From contig CAYNVS010000003.1 of NCBI GenBank assembly GCA_964400725.1, forward strand, positions 62,001 through 126,000: a stretch of 64,000 nt of DNA, given 5' to 3'. A program made the translations under genes and the position numbers. Below, piece after piece: positions 1-8,750 of this stretch. The stretch comes from CAYNVS01 sp964400725 (GTDB taxonomy: Bacteria; Myxococcota_A; SURF-8; CAYNVS01). The notes below the pieces were generated by a model. That model was not told the DNA's origin, searched no databases, and saw only the letters and a list, made by a program, of their open reading frames with translations. Numbering within the stretch: the stretch's first letter is position 1; the number at the start of each line of letters is the position of its first letter.

Positions 1-1
1 A

Positions 2-2827
2 TTCGCAGTTTAAACAAGCGCAGTCGGCGTCGGATTCGCAGCGCGGGGTGTTGCAGCTGTTAATTCCGTTTTCCTTCAGACATACCGAGCAGCTGTCTGA
101 TGCGGCGCACATCGAGTCTGCGTTGTCGCCGTAGCACGGGTTTTCCATGCACTTTTTCTTAATCTTCGAGCAGTAATACTTGTCGTCCGGCTCGCCGGCC
201 TTGCGGCATTCTTCATGCTTGGAGCAGACGACTTCTTCGACGGTTTCTTCCTCTTCGATTACTTCCTCTTCCGCGAAATCGCCGTCCAGCGTATTAAGAA
301 CGCATTCGTTGTTTTCGCAGGTGTAGCCTGTTCCGTACTGTTCGCAGTCTGCGCTGGAAATGCAGGATTTCTTTTTGCCCGTGCTGCCGCTGCTGCCGCA
401 GCCGTAAATGACCAAAGGAATCAAAAGAGCTAGAACGGGTAAAACGCGACCGTAGGCAAGCAGCTTCCGGCGCAGCGTTAAGGCCGCCGCAAGCGCGAAT
501 ATAGCGAAAGACAGGTTGCTTGCGTCGCATCCGCCCTGCTCGGTCGCCGGCGCGGCGTTGTTCATGGTTTCGGGAGCGGTTAGGGCATTGCCCGAACTCA
601 TTTTAATCTCCTTCGGGGCTTTTTTGAACGGGTTATCGTATTCTATATTCACTTCCACCTTCGCGGGCGTTTTGCTCGTCGAGCCGGCCAGTCCTTTGAC
701 GCGGGAGCGGACTGAAACCGTGTGTTTGCCCGGCCAAGCCAAACGGCTGTCTTTTAATACGAGTCTGTCGGCGCTGAAGAACGGCGACCACAGCCAGTTG
801 TCGATTTTATATGAGTACTCGACGTCTTTGCCGTAAGTCGCCGCGAGGTCGGAATCCATTAGTATAACTACTTCAGGATAGTTTGCTTCGCCCGTAATTT
901 TCGGGTTGCGCAGCGTTTCGAGCGTCGGTTTCTTTACATTAATCAACCACGCGTAAGTTTCGCTTTCAACGCCTCCGCCGCCTTGGCCGCCGCCCGTTCC
1001 GGAAAGAAGTTCCGCGTAAATGGAAAGCATTTGGAACTCGGTCGGAGGATTATTTTTCGGTCCGTCTCCGGTGATGTTCTGAATTTTAAGCGTCAAATCG
1101 GCCACGTCGTCGCCGTTTAAATCAAGCGGCGGAAGTCCGATAGGCTGCGAGAGCGAATCCATCGGAATGAAGCCCATGGCCGTACCGATTAGGTTTTCAA
1201 TCAGCTTCTTTATGTCTTCTTCGCTTTCTCCAAGAATCGAGAAGGGAACGCTCATGTTTTTAAGCTGTATCGGGTTTTCTCCGAGCACCGGCGTAATAGA
1301 CGTCGAATCGTCGGCGACCTGAAGGCCGGCGGCGACTTCGATGTCGGTTTCAATTGTGAACAAGCGGATTACTCGCTCTTCTATGAGACCGTAGATATTT
1401 ATGCGCATTCTCGGAATTAGAATTGTGAGGTTAGGCTGAATCAGCTTGATTTTGCCTTCCGCGTCCGTCTCGAACTTTCCTTCTCCGATTATGAATTTTA
1501 TAGGTTCCATCGGTTGGATGAGCAGTTTGGCCGGAACTTCTTCGCCGTGAGTGAGGTCGTTGATGCTGGAAAGCAGCATTCCGAAGGTGCCCATGCTCAG
1601 GTAGGAGCCTATCATGGGGTTGCTAGTGTCCAGCGACAGGCAGAGCGCGCCGGTGTTATACAAATTGGCTCCGGCTTGATTTAGCAGAGTTTCGGTTACG
1701 CCTATGCCGATGTGATAGGGGACTCCCAAGCCTTCAGGATTGTGCTTGTTGTAGTCTCCGAAGTTGAAACGCGGCGGAGCGGAAAGCGGATAATTTACGG
1801 GATTGACGCATTCCGATTTATTCGGCGCCTTGGTGCCGCCTATCATGCCGATGTTAAGACCGGTGTCGGCGTCGGCGTAGCCTCCGGCGGCGAGCGAGAA
1901 GTAAAGCTCTGCGTTATCCGGAGCGGCTCCGGCAAGCGCGCCGTTAATCAGTTCGCTTAAATTAATCGCGCCCTCGATGCCGAGAGGTTTGGGCATACAT
2001 TTGCCGTTGGTCTGGCGGCATACGTCTTCCGAGCAGCTCGAACCGTTGGGGCAGGCTGCTCCGTCTTTGCACGAATAGCAAAGGAAGCCGGCGAGAGCTT
2101 TGTCAATCTGCTGCGCAACCATATCGTTAATCATGTTTTTAAACAGGCTTTTAAACGGATTCACAATGTCGGTCGCGCATCCGGACAGGTTGATTTGATT
2201 TATGTCGAAATCAGGCTGGCCTACTTCGAACGTAAGGATGTTTTCGGGCGAGGCGATGTTGAAGGAAACGGCCGTTTTAACGGAGAAGGGGCCGTTTGAA
2301 GTAATTTTAAGGGTGCACGGAATCCAGAGCACCGATCCCGGAATGTTGATTTCAAGTCTGTTTTTATTCGGGCTTACAAGCCAAATCTGAATCCAAAGTT
2401 TGTTTGGCGCTTCAGGCCACATGTTTACGTCGTTGATGGCCAGCGTTATTGTAGTGTCGCCTTTCGGGAATACCGTGCCGACGGAATTAACGACGGAGCC
2501 GTCCTTCAGCTCGAAAGAAAGCCCCTGGTCTCCCATTAGTATGGGTATAAGAAGCGGAACCTGCGTTTTAAGAAAATCAAAAGCGAATGTTGTGGCTCTA
2601 ATTTGAACCAGCCGTTGAATTTTTTCGTTGGATTTGAAGCCGCCTTCGGGAATCGGTTTCATGCCCCCGCAGCCGCCGCAGCCGCTTGAACTTCCAGAAC
2701 CGGAGCAGCTGAGAATCAAGCTCAGCAGAGCTATCGATCCGAGCGTCTGCATTAAAAGCCGCGAAAACGGTTTGCTTTTTCCTTCCCTGCCGGCCTTTCC
2801 GCCTTCAAAAATGCTTTTCAAACTCAT
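2..2827 (-). CDS. Giant Cys-rich lipoprotein with an internal sorting signal (partial, C-terminus off left edge)
   Basis: The frame is open from an ATG at 2827 to the window edge (942 codons, no stop), so the C-terminus is missing. The N-terminus is a lipoprotein signal ending in LILSC, making Cys41 the likely lipid site, followed by a Ser/Gly/Cys spacer. Residues about 60-740 form a large exported region that I do not recognise, with one Cys cluster near 245-275. Around Cys767 there is Gly-Gly-Cys, a hydrophobic stretch and Arg-Arg-Lys, as in a MYXO-CTERM sorting signal. A second hydrophobic stretch ending in VIYGC (Cys810) follows at once. The rest is Cys-rich, with an acidic linker starting DGDFAEEE. 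A sorting signal should be C-terminal, so this looks like two exported proteins joined in frame. Exported location is well supported; function is unknown. Confidence 0.8.
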   Translation of the reverse strand, partial: MSLKSIFEGGKAGREGKSKPFSRLLMQTLGSIALLSLILSCSGSGSSSGCGGCGGMKPIPEGGFKSNEKIQRLVQIRATTFAFDFLKTQVPLLIPILMGDQGLSFELKDGSVVNSVGTVFPKGDTTITLAINDVNMWPEAPNKLWIQIWLVSPNKNRLEINIPGSVLWIPCTLKITSNGPFSVKTAVSFNIASPENILTFEVGQPDFDINQINLSGCATDIVNPFKSLFKNMINDMVAQQIDKALAGFLCYSCKDGAACPNGSSCSEDVCRQTNGKCMPKPLGIEGAINLSELINGALAGAAPDNAELYFSLAAGGYADADTGLNIGMIGGTKAPNKSECVNPVNYPLSAPPRFNFGDYNKHNPEGLGVPYHIGIGVTETLLNQAGANLYNTGALCLSLDTSNPMIGSYLSMGTFGMLLSSINDLTHGEEVPAKLLIQPMEPIKFIIGEGKFETDAEGKIKLIQPNLTILIPRMRINIYGLIEERVIRLFTIETDIEVAAGLQVADDSTSITPVLGENPIQLKNMSVPFSILGESEEDIKKLIENLIGTAMGFIPMDSLSQPIGLPPLDLNGDDVADLTLKIQNITGDGPKNNPPTEFQMLSIYAELLSGTGGGQGGGGVESETYAWLINVKKPTLETLRNPKITGEANYPEVVILMDSDLAATYGKDVEYSYKIDNWLWSPFFSADRLVLKDSRLAWPGKHTVSVRSRVKGLAGSTSKTPAKVEVNIEYDNPFKKAPKEIKMSSGNALTAPETMNNAAPATEQGGCDASNLSFAIFALAAALTLRRKLLAYGRVLPVLALLIPLVIYGCGSSGSTGKKKSCISSADCEQYGTGYTCENNECVLNTLDGDFAEEEVIEEEETVEEVVCSKHEECRKAGEPDDKYYCSKIKKKCMENPCYGDNADSMCAASDSCSVCLKENGINSCNTPRCESDADCACLNCE

Positions 2828-3030
2828 TTAATCCTCCGAAAATATTTGTTACTTTTCTCAAGCATTAAGGGTTAAATCCTGTTTCGTTACATATTTCAGA
2901 AACAAACCTTTTCAAAAAATAATATCAAGATAAGCGCTTTTTTGCAACATAAATATTTAAAAAGTAGGATTAGCGGATTAGCTGAAAAGCGCCGTACGAC
3001 GTCTCTATAAAAATCTATTTCATACAAAAT

Positions 3031-3059
3031 TTGCCTTTGGTTTAAAATTTTGGTATCAT
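3031..3059 (+). promoter_or_regulatory. Candidate sigma70 promoter for pilC
   Basis: TTGCCT, 17 bases, then TATCAT preceded by TGG, which makes an extended -10. It lies about 65 bases before the pilC start in an otherwise AT-rich gap of about 290 bases. Found by eye only. Confidence 0.4.
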
Positions 3060-3123
3060 ATTATTTGAAAAAGTATATTGTGGCTGTAGCTGATGTACAT
3101 TTAAGAGCAAGAAAGGAACGGCA

Positions 3124-4350
3124 ATGCCTATTTACAAATGGGAAGCCAGAACCCGCGTAGGCGAGAATAAGCGCGGAACCATGGAGGCTCCGAACCAGCA
3201 GGCGGTCATGCTCCGCCTTCGCCAGCAGGGAATGACCCCAAGCAACATAGGAGAAGTAACGTCCTTGCTGGGCAGACTCAGCGCGATAGATTTGAACATT
3301 TCCCCCGGAGGCGGTTCGGTTAAGAGAAAAAGCCTAGTTATGTTCACGCGACAGTTCGCGACCATGATCGACGCGGGCCTTCCTCTCGTTCAAGGAATTG
3401 AAATTCTTGCCGGTCAATCAGACGACAAAGTGCTTCAAAAGGTTCTTTATCAAGTTAAGGCCGACGTCGAAAGCGGAAGCACGCTGTCGGGAGCGATGGG
3501 AAAACATCCAGCGGTATTCGATACTCTTTACGTGGCGCTGGTTAGCGCCGGCGAAATGGGCGGTATCTTGGACACCATTCTCGATCGTCTTGCGTCTTAC
3601 TTGGAAGCCACCGATAAACTCGTCGGCCGCGTGAAAAGCGCGACGATGTATCCTATTATCATTTTAATCGTCTTCGTCGTCGTCGTCGCGGCGATGATGG
3701 AATTCATCGTTCCGGCCTTCGCTAAAATGTTTAAAAACCTTGGAAACGCGGAACTGCCAGGTCCTACCAAGCTGGTTATGCATCTCAGCGATTTGTTCCG
3801 CAATTACACGCCGCACATGATTGCCGGTATAATCGCCTTTGTCGTTCTCTATAAAATGGCGATGAAAGTTCCTAAGCTGCTTTACGCGAAGGACTTCATT
3901 ATGATTAACATACCAATTCTTGGTCCGGTCATACGCAAAAGCGCGGTCGCGCGTTTCACCAGAACGCTGGGAACCATGATCAGCTCCGGCGTTCCTATTT
4001 TGCAGGCTCTTGACACCGTCGAAAAAACGGCCGGCAATAAGGTCGTTGAAAAAGGCATTGCGCACGTCAAAGACAGAATTTCCGAAGGAAAGTCGATGGC
4101 CGAGCCTTTGCTCGCAACCGGCATTTTCCCCGTGCTTGTCGTTCAAATGATTGCGGTCGGAGAATCGACCGGAGCTTTGGACAGCATGTTGGCCAAAATT
4201 TCAGACTTCTACGACGAGGAGGTAAACACCGCGGTCGAAGGATTGACTTCGATGATCGAGCCTCTGATGATGGTCGCTCTCGGCCCTCTTGTCGGCTTCC
4301 TGCTAATAGCCATGTATCTGCCAATATTCTCCTTGGCTACGGTTATGTAG
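3124..4350 (+). CDS. pilC: Type IV pilus inner-membrane platform protein PilC
   Basis: 408 residues, the usual PilC/GspF length. It opens with the family's MPIYKWEARTR-type start and has two repeated GspF domains. The first (about 70-190) contains FTRQFATMIDAGLPLVQGI and the second (about 275-395) contains FTRTLGTMISSGVPILQAL. Hydrophobic segments lie near residues 175-200, 220-245 and 380-405. PilC anchors the pilus motor ATPases in the inner membrane. The start is supported by AAGGAACG just upstream. A pilin gene follows 39 bases later, but pilB, pilT, pilM-Q are not in the window, so the rest of the machinery lies elsewhere. It could serve a related type II secretion system, but the adjacent pilin favours pili. 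Confidence 0.93.
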   Translation: MPIYKWEARTRVGENKRGTMEAPNQQAVMLRLRQQGMTPSNIGEVTSLLGRLSAIDLNISPGGGSVKRKSLVMFTRQFATMIDAGLPLVQGIEILAGQSDDKVLQKVLYQVKADVESGSTLSGAMGKHPAVFDTLYVALVSAGEMGGILDTILDRLASYLEATDKLVGRVKSATMYPIIILIVFVVVVAAMMEFIVPAFAKMFKNLGNAELPGPTKLVMHLSDLFRNYTPHMIAGIIAFVVLYKMAMKVPKLLYAKDFIMINIPILGPVIRKSAVARFTRTLGTMISSGVPILQALDTVEKTAGNKVVEKGIAHVKDRISEGKSMAEPLLATGIFPVLVVQMIAVGESTGALDSMLAKISDFYDEEVNTAVEGLTSMIEPLMMVALGPLVGFLLIAMYLPIFSLATVM

Positions 4351-4389
4351 GTCGTCTCGCGTCTTTCATTTAAAAGAACGGAGAGAGTC

Positions 4390-4803
4390 ATGTTTAATTT
4401 ATGCGGTAAAAAAGGGTTCTCGATGATGGAAATGATGATTGTCGTAGTCATCGTAGCCATCCTCGCGACGGTGGGTCTGCCTGTGTACACCTATTACACT
4501 TGCAGAAGCAGGCAGTCGGTTGCGCATGCGGCTCTCAAAGGATTGCAGTTGTCCGAAGAGACTTTCAGAAGCCGAAACGGAGCCTATACGATTGACTTAA
4601 TAAAGCTGGGAAACGTTCCTGCGGTTACCGCTAATCCGCCTTATCAAATCAAGGTAACAAACGCATCCGAAGTAGCTTTTACCGGCGTAGCGGAATGCAA
4701 AATTTCGGACGGATGCGACATCGGCGGTCTCAACAGAGACGACGTATGGCAGATTGACCACCTCGGAAACCTGACAAACGTAAGCAACGCTTGCAGCGAA
4801 TAA
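4390..4803 (+). CDS. Type IV pilin-like protein
   Basis: 137 residues with a short prepilin leader ending KKG, then FSMMEMM, which gives a methylatable Phe at +1 and the conserved Glu at +5 of the mature protein. A hydrophobic helix (VVVIVAILATVGLPVY) follows, as in class III signal peptides cut by PilD. The C-terminal half contains C-x5-C and a final Cys near the end that could form the D-region disulfide of major pilins. It directly follows pilC. The small size fits either a major pilin (PilA) or a minor pilin; I cannot tell which, so no symbol is given. Confidence 0.88.
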   Translation: MFNLCGKKGFSMMEMMIVVVIVAILATVGLPVYTYYTCRSRQSVAHAALKGLQLSEETFRSRNGAYTIDLIKLGNVPAVTANPPYQIKVTNASEVAFTGVAECKISDGCDIGGLNRDDVWQIDHLGNLTNVSNACSE

Positions 4804-4842
4804 CGCCGATATATTTGTGCCAAATAAAGCGCCGCGTGAAAT

Positions 4843-5499
4843 ATGACGGATCTCAAAGCTAAATATATAGTAGTCGAAGGTCCTATCGGGGTCGGCAAGA
4901 CTTCGATTTCGAGACTTTTGGCGCAAAAGCTGGACGCCCGGCTTATTTCGGAGGAAATCGACGGAAATCCGTTTTTAAAAGATTTTTATAAATCCGAAAG
5001 AAAAAACGCTTTTTCGACGCAATTGTTTTTTTTACTTTCGCGCTATAAACAGCAGCAGCAGTTGTTAAAAACCGACCTCTTTCAAAAGCATATAGTCGCG
5101 GATTACATCTTCCACAAAGATTTGATTTTCGCCGAGCTTAACTTGAACGAGGAAGAAAAGAAATTATATTACCAAATTTTCGCTCTCCTTAAAAAAGACG
5201 TTTTAAAGCCGAGCGTGGTCGTTTTTCTTTACGCGTCGGTGGACGAGCTTTATAGGCGAATTAAAAAAAGAAATCTTAAATTTGAAGAAAAGCTGTCAAA
5301 GGAATATCTCGGCGAAGTATATCAATCTTATCTAAACTTCTTTTACGACTACAAAGACAGCCCTTTGATTATGGTCAACGTTGACGGCATCGACCCTATA
5401 AACAACCTGAACGACCGTCAGGAGCTGTTTAACGCCATTCTCAACGCGGAAGGCGGAAGAAGTTATTACAATCCTCCCAAGGGGCTGTTAAATATTTGA
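4843..5499 (+). CDS. Deoxynucleoside kinase (dGK/dCK family)
   Basis: 218 residues. A P-loop GPIGVGKT lies at 13-20, followed by EEIDGNPFLKDFY and a Gln-rich helix (FFLLSRYKQQQQLL), the substrate-side pattern of bacterial deoxyadenosine/deoxycytidine kinases. VVVFLYASVDELYRRIKKR near 125-145 corresponds to the helix before the Arg-rich lid. These enzymes phosphorylate salvaged deoxynucleosides with ATP in the cytoplasm. In other bacteria the gene is often next to folK, but folK is not seen here. It follows the pilin by 39 bases with a weak ribosome site, so it may be co-transcribed. The exact nucleoside preference cannot be read from the sequence. Confidence 0.85.
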   Translation: MTDLKAKYIVVEGPIGVGKTSISRLLAQKLDARLISEEIDGNPFLKDFYKSERKNAFSTQLFFLLSRYKQQQQLLKTDLFQKHIVADYIFHKDLIFAELNLNEEEKKLYYQIFALLKKDVLKPSVVVFLYASVDELYRRIKKRNLKFEEKLSKEYLGEVYQSYLNFFYDYKDSPLIMVNVDGIDPINNLNDRQELFNAILNAEGGRSYYNPPKGLLNI

Positions 5500-5576
5500 C
5501 CAAACGCCCCGAAATAAGTAATATCTCAACTCCGTTAGTTAAAGAGGAAATTCGTTCATTTCACAAGGAGAATTAA

Positions 5577-6338
5577 ATGGAGCTTTTCGAGTTAGCCAAA
5601 CTTTTGCCGGAGCCGATGTGCAACGAAGTTTTTTCCTGCCTGAACCATCAGCAGAGACGCGCCCTTTCAGGCAAGTATATGCCGAAGAAAAAGTCGGCGT
5701 TTATTTCGCTTTCTTCGCGGGTCGTAGCGGATCCGGTTACGATTTTCGCCGCCATGAGCGAACGCCGCGAGAATCTACCGATAGAAGAAATTCTGCGCAA
5801 CTGGCTTTTAAATAAAAAGCGAGAAATGCTGAAAGCCGCCCTCGATTTCGTTAAAATACCGCATTCCGAAGGCGTTACGTCCAACGATTTGGACGCGATT
5901 ACCATGTCGCCCGCGGTCGAGTTCGTAAAGCTGGTTAAAAACCTAAAAGATGCGGGGTTTACTTTCGAGGAGCAGATAATTTACTATTGCGCAATTGGCG
6001 GGGAGAACTACCTGCGCGTCAAGGAACTGCGCGAAGTCGTTAAATCGTGGGGCGGCGAAGGAAATCTGCCGCAGTACGACGAAAAAGAGATCGTTTCGAT
6101 TGCGGACGAACCTAAGGAAGAAACTATCGCAGTCGAAGACAAGTCAGAAGAGGCTCCGGCTCCCGCGGAGGAAAAAGCCGAGGAGCCTGCAGAGGAAAAA
6201 AAGAAGCCCGCTAAGAAAACTGCGAAAAAGGCAAAGGAAGAGAGCGAAGGCGATAAGCCCGAAGTCGCCGAAGAGGCCGAAAAGCCGAAGAAAAAGCCCG
6301 CCGGCAAAAAGGCCGCCAAGCCCAAGGCGGAAGAATAA
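5577..6338 (+). CDS. Unknown protein with histone-H1-like Lys/Pro/Ala/Glu tail
   Basis: 253 residues with a good ribosome site (AAGGAG, 7 bases before ATG). Residues 1-165 look like a compact, mostly helical domain that I do not recognise, with no signal peptide. From about 175 to the end the composition changes sharply to Lys, Glu, Ala and Pro, with motifs such as KKPAKKTAKKAK and KKKPAGKKAAKPKAEE. Tails of this kind occur in bacterial histone-H1-like and other nucleic-acid-associated proteins. A role in DNA or RNA binding is an inference from composition only. A clear terminator follows the stop codon. Confidence 0.8.
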   Translation: MELFELAKLLPEPMCNEVFSCLNHQQRRALSGKYMPKKKSAFISLSSRVVADPVTIFAAMSERRENLPIEEILRNWLLNKKREMLKAALDFVKIPHSEGVTSNDLDAITMSPAVEFVKLVKNLKDAGFTFEEQIIYYCAIGGENYLRVKELREVVKSWGGEGNLPQYDEKEIVSIADEPKEETIAVEDKSEEAPAPAEEKAEEPAEEKKKPAKKTAKKAKEESEGDKPEVAEEAEKPKKKPAGKKAAKPKAEE

Positions 6339-6360
6339 TTCTTACATTATTAAACGCGCA

Positions 6361-6387
6361 AGGCGGACGAACAATCCGCCTTTTTTT
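6361..6387 (+). terminator. Rho-independent terminator
   Basis: A 7-bp stem (AGGCGGA / TCCGCCT) with a 7-base loop and a run of seven T, just after the H1-tail gene. It separates that gene from the convergent lipoprotein gene. Confidence 0.85.
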
Positions 6388-6389
6388 AT

Positions 6390-7103
6390 TTACTTGGTTA
6401 TTAACGGCTTGCACGTCTCTTCTGACTCGCACCAATCTTTTGCCTCTTTGCGGTTTGGGCATTTTTTTAAGTAAGCGGAGGCGTTTTGCGACGCCGTTTG
6501 CGTATCTTTTTTCAGAACGCTGGCGTACCATTTGCAATAAGCCAAAAAAGTCTCGCCCGCGCCTTTATTCCGCTCGTCGAATACAAGCGCGTAGCCTTTA
6601 TCCAAGTCTCCGCCCAGCCCGCCGGGGGCGCGCATGAGCAGAATGCCGTGCAGCAGCCGCGCGCGCGCGTCGTCCTTGCCGAGTTTGTAGGCCGCCATGT
6701 TAAGTTTTTGATACGTCGGCCCCATGCGCATCTGAACGAACATATTCGCTTCGTCGAGAACCGCGCCAAGAAGTATCGTCATAGCCAGCAAAGCGTTGAA
6801 GTCGGAACTGCAGTTGCCGTTGCGCCACGAGCCGCTCACCGCATCCCACGCTTTTGTCCGCTCCCCTTTGCGCGCAAGCTCCAAAGCCTTGGCGTACGCT
6901 TCCCCGAACCCCTCGCAGGCGATTTTATCGGGCGTTATATAATTAAGGTAATAATACGGCGAGCATTCGTCGAACGCGCCCGCAAGCGGATGAACGACGA
7001 CGTTATTGCCGTCTAGGTCGCCGCCGGTTGTGCGGCAGCTCGCAAGCGCCGCCGTAAAAGCCGCGAGCAATAAAACTTTCAAAACGTAAAACGCCGTTTT
7101 CAT
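6390..7103 (-). CDS. Small lipoprotein of unknown function
   Basis: 237 residues. The N-terminus is a typical lipoprotein signal with lipobox LASC (Cys23), followed by RTTGGDLDGNN. The mature part is largely helical and contains six further Cys, several near the C-terminus (KKCPNRKEAKDWCESEETC). Residues about 65-205 resemble Sel1/TPR-like helix pairs (for example AYAKALELARKGERTKAWD and DDARARLLHGILLM), but I see no clean repeat. It is probably anchored in the outer or inner membrane facing the periplasm. It ends three bases from the opposite-strand terminator, which is directional for the other gene. Function unknown. Confidence 0.78.
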   Translation of the reverse strand: MKTAFYVLKVLLLAAFTAALASCRTTGGDLDGNNVVVHPLAGAFDECSPYYYLNYITPDKIACEGFGEAYAKALELARKGERTKAWDAVSGSWRNGNCSSDFNALLAMTILLGAVLDEANMFVQMRMGPTYQKLNMAAYKLGKDDARARLLHGILLMRAPGGLGGDLDKGYALVFDERNKGAGETFLAYCKWYASVLKKDTQTASQNASAYLKKCPNRKEAKDWCESEETCKPLITK

Positions 7104-7268
7104 GTAAAATCCTTTTTAATTTCGAAAAACATTCGTTAGCGAATTTATTAAAAAAAAACGCTCTTTGCAATACGCGATACAAATTTTTAATACATTTATG
7201 CGCCGCGTAAAACTTGCGTTATAAACAATTAGCGTTACAATTTTATAGAATATTTTTTACGTCTTTTG

Positions 7269-7280
7269 AGTTTGCAAACT
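7269..7280. promoter_or_regulatory. 12-bp palindrome before the NYN gene
   Basis: AGTTTGCAAACT is a perfect palindrome ending 5 bases before the GAAAGG ribosome site of the NYN gene at 7300. It could be an operator or be accidental; no second copy was noticed nearby. Confidence 0.25.
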
Positions 7281-7299
7281 TTTTGAAAGGTTTTATACG

Positions 7300-7926
7300 A
7301 TGAACATTTTAAGAATCGGCGTTTATTACGACGGCAATTACTTTTATTACGGCAGCAATTACTTCAAGTATCAGGCTCGCATGGGGCGCATAAACCTGCG
7401 CGGGCTGCACAAACTCATTCGCAAATTCATCTCCGACAAAGAAATGACGGACATGCGAGCGGCGCAAATCGTCGAGTCGCTATATTACCGCGGGCGTTCG
7501 AGCGTGGATCAGGTGCGCGACTTGGAGGCCGAGCGCGGCTTCGATTTGGTGCTGATGAATGCCAACGTGGTGCCGCATTATTTCCCGGCGGACGACACGC
7601 CCGAAGGGCGCGAGAAGGGCGTAATTGCCAGTTACGCGCTGGACGTTTACGACGCGGCGGTGAACAATAAAATCGACGTGGCGGCGCTGATAACCGGCGA
7701 CGGCGAGTATCTGCCGCTGGTGCAGAAGTTGAACGCGCTGGGCGTCCGCACCCTCATAACGCACTTTCAATACGACAGCTACACGGGCGAGAACGGGCAC
7801 AAGTTCAACGGCTCCTACCCCTCAAGCGCAATAATCGAAAACGCGTCGTTCCAGCTTAACTTAAACTGGGTAATAACCAGCGAGCGCTACGGCGACTTTA
7901 TACAGGAACTGTTTGTGCAAAGCTAG
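7300..7926 (+). CDS. NYN domain (PIN-like) protein, LabA/DUF88 type
   Basis: 208 residues. It begins with a beta-strand and the acidic motif VYYDGNYFYYG (Asp11). EKGVIASYALDVYDAA and VAALITGDGEYLPLVQKLNALG follow near 105-150. This is the acidic-residue layout of NYN/PIN-like nucleases, which usually cut RNA in a metal-dependent way. The domain fills the whole protein; no accessory domain is visible. The start has a GAAAGG ribosome site and a palindrome upstream. It stands alone, between two unrelated minus-strand genes, and ends at a strong terminator. Family assignment is firm, substrate unknown. Confidence 0.87.
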   Translation: MNILRIGVYYDGNYFYYGSNYFKYQARMGRINLRGLHKLIRKFISDKEMTDMRAAQIVESLYYRGRSSVDQVRDLEAERGFDLVLMNANVVPHYFPADDTPEGREKGVIASYALDVYDAAVNNKIDVAALITGDGEYLPLVQKLNALGVRTLITHFQYDSYTGENGHKFNGSYPSSAIIENASFQLNLNWVITSERYGDFIQELFVQS

Positions 7927-7953
7927 GGGCAGACAAAAACGGCAAAAACAAAG

Positions 7954-7979
7954 AACCCTCTCGAAAGAGAGGGTTTTGT
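7954..7979. terminator. Strong terminator, possibly bidirectional
   Basis: A 9-bp stem AACCCTCTC / GAGAGGGTT with a GAAA tetraloop, followed by TTGTTT on the plus strand. A-rich bases on the other side would serve the convergent minus-strand lipoprotein gene. Confidence 0.85.
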
Positions 7980-7993
7980 TTTGAAAATAATTC

Positions 7994-8638
7994 TTATTCG
8001 CATTTAGAACTGTCCGCAAAATAATAGTGGTCTTGCGTTGTATGACGACAGCAATTTGAATTACAATCATAATTGCCTGTACATTCACAACTACAAATGT
8101 TATCCACGCAATAGGTCTTATCGCTCCAATTGCCGTACAATGCGCATTCATTATTATCGCATTCGTAATGCTTATCACATGATTGTCCCGGCAGTTTGCA
8201 ATATCTATCATCATCACAAATACTATACGAATTGTCCGTAACTGGCCAACAACAACCGCTAACGCACTCGTTTCCCCATGTGCATTTACATTTGCAGGTA
8301 CTTGTTTGTACTCCCTGATCCTCCCAATAAGTGCATGCGGCTCCGTAATTCGGGCAGGCGTCATTATTGCAATCGGAATGTTTAGAACAAGAACAACCCG
8401 GGCCGCCATTGCATTCGCATGTCCCAAAAAAATGAATGCACGTAAATCCTATGTCGCACGTTGCGCATTGAACTCCACCTCTGCCGCAACTACTATCCGA
8501 TGAACCTGTCATGCAAACATTTCCTTTGCAACATCCGTCGCAATTGCTGCTGTCGCATTTTTTTTCTCCTTCACTTCCGCCGCACCCAATTAAAATTAAT
8601 AAAAACGCTCCAATAATTAGAACACTAATTTTTCTCAT
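7994..8638 (-). CDS. Very cysteine-rich lipoprotein with two tandem units
   Basis: 214 residues, 36 of them Cys. The N-terminus is a lipoprotein signal with lipobox LIGC (Cys19). Residues about 84-141 and 154-213 are two copies of one unit: C-x-KH-x2-C-x-NN-x2-C, a Tyr-Gly, then a C-x-C-x-C cluster and a C-x(3-4)-C-C doublet. Codon usage is more AT-rich than in most neighbours. It is probably a surface or periplasmic disulfide-rich protein. It has its own strong promoter (8722-8750), whose -35 overlaps the end of the GIY-YIG gene. Function unknown. Confidence 0.82.
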   Translation of the reverse strand: MRKISVLIIGAFLLILIGCGGSEGEKKCDSSNCDGCCKGNVCMTGSSDSSCGRGGVQCATCDIGFTCIHFFGTCECNGGPGCSCSKHSDCNNDACPNYGAACTYWEDQGVQTSTCKCKCTWGNECVSGCCWPVTDNSYSICDDDRYCKLPGQSCDKHYECDNNECALYGNWSDKTYCVDNICSCECTGNYDCNSNCCRHTTQDHYYFADSSKCE

Positions 8639-8721
8639 TAATTGATTCCTTTCTAGTCCTTGTAAAAGTATCCATTAATTAACAAAGATTTAAAGTTGAA
8701 AATCTTTCCTAATTTCTAAAG

Positions 8722-8750
8722 AGTATATAGGAATAGAAAATAAAGGTCAA
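8722..8750 (-). promoter_or_regulatory. Strong sigma70-like promoter for the Cys-rich lipoprotein
   Basis: Reading the minus strand: TTGACC, 17 bases, TATACT. It lies about 85 bases upstream of the start codon at 8638 and overlaps the last bases of the GIY-YIG gene. Confidence 0.65.

Noticed and set aside
3664..4146. A 160-residue minus-strand frame inside pilC
   Set aside because: Fully inside a clear pilC gene and without translation signals.
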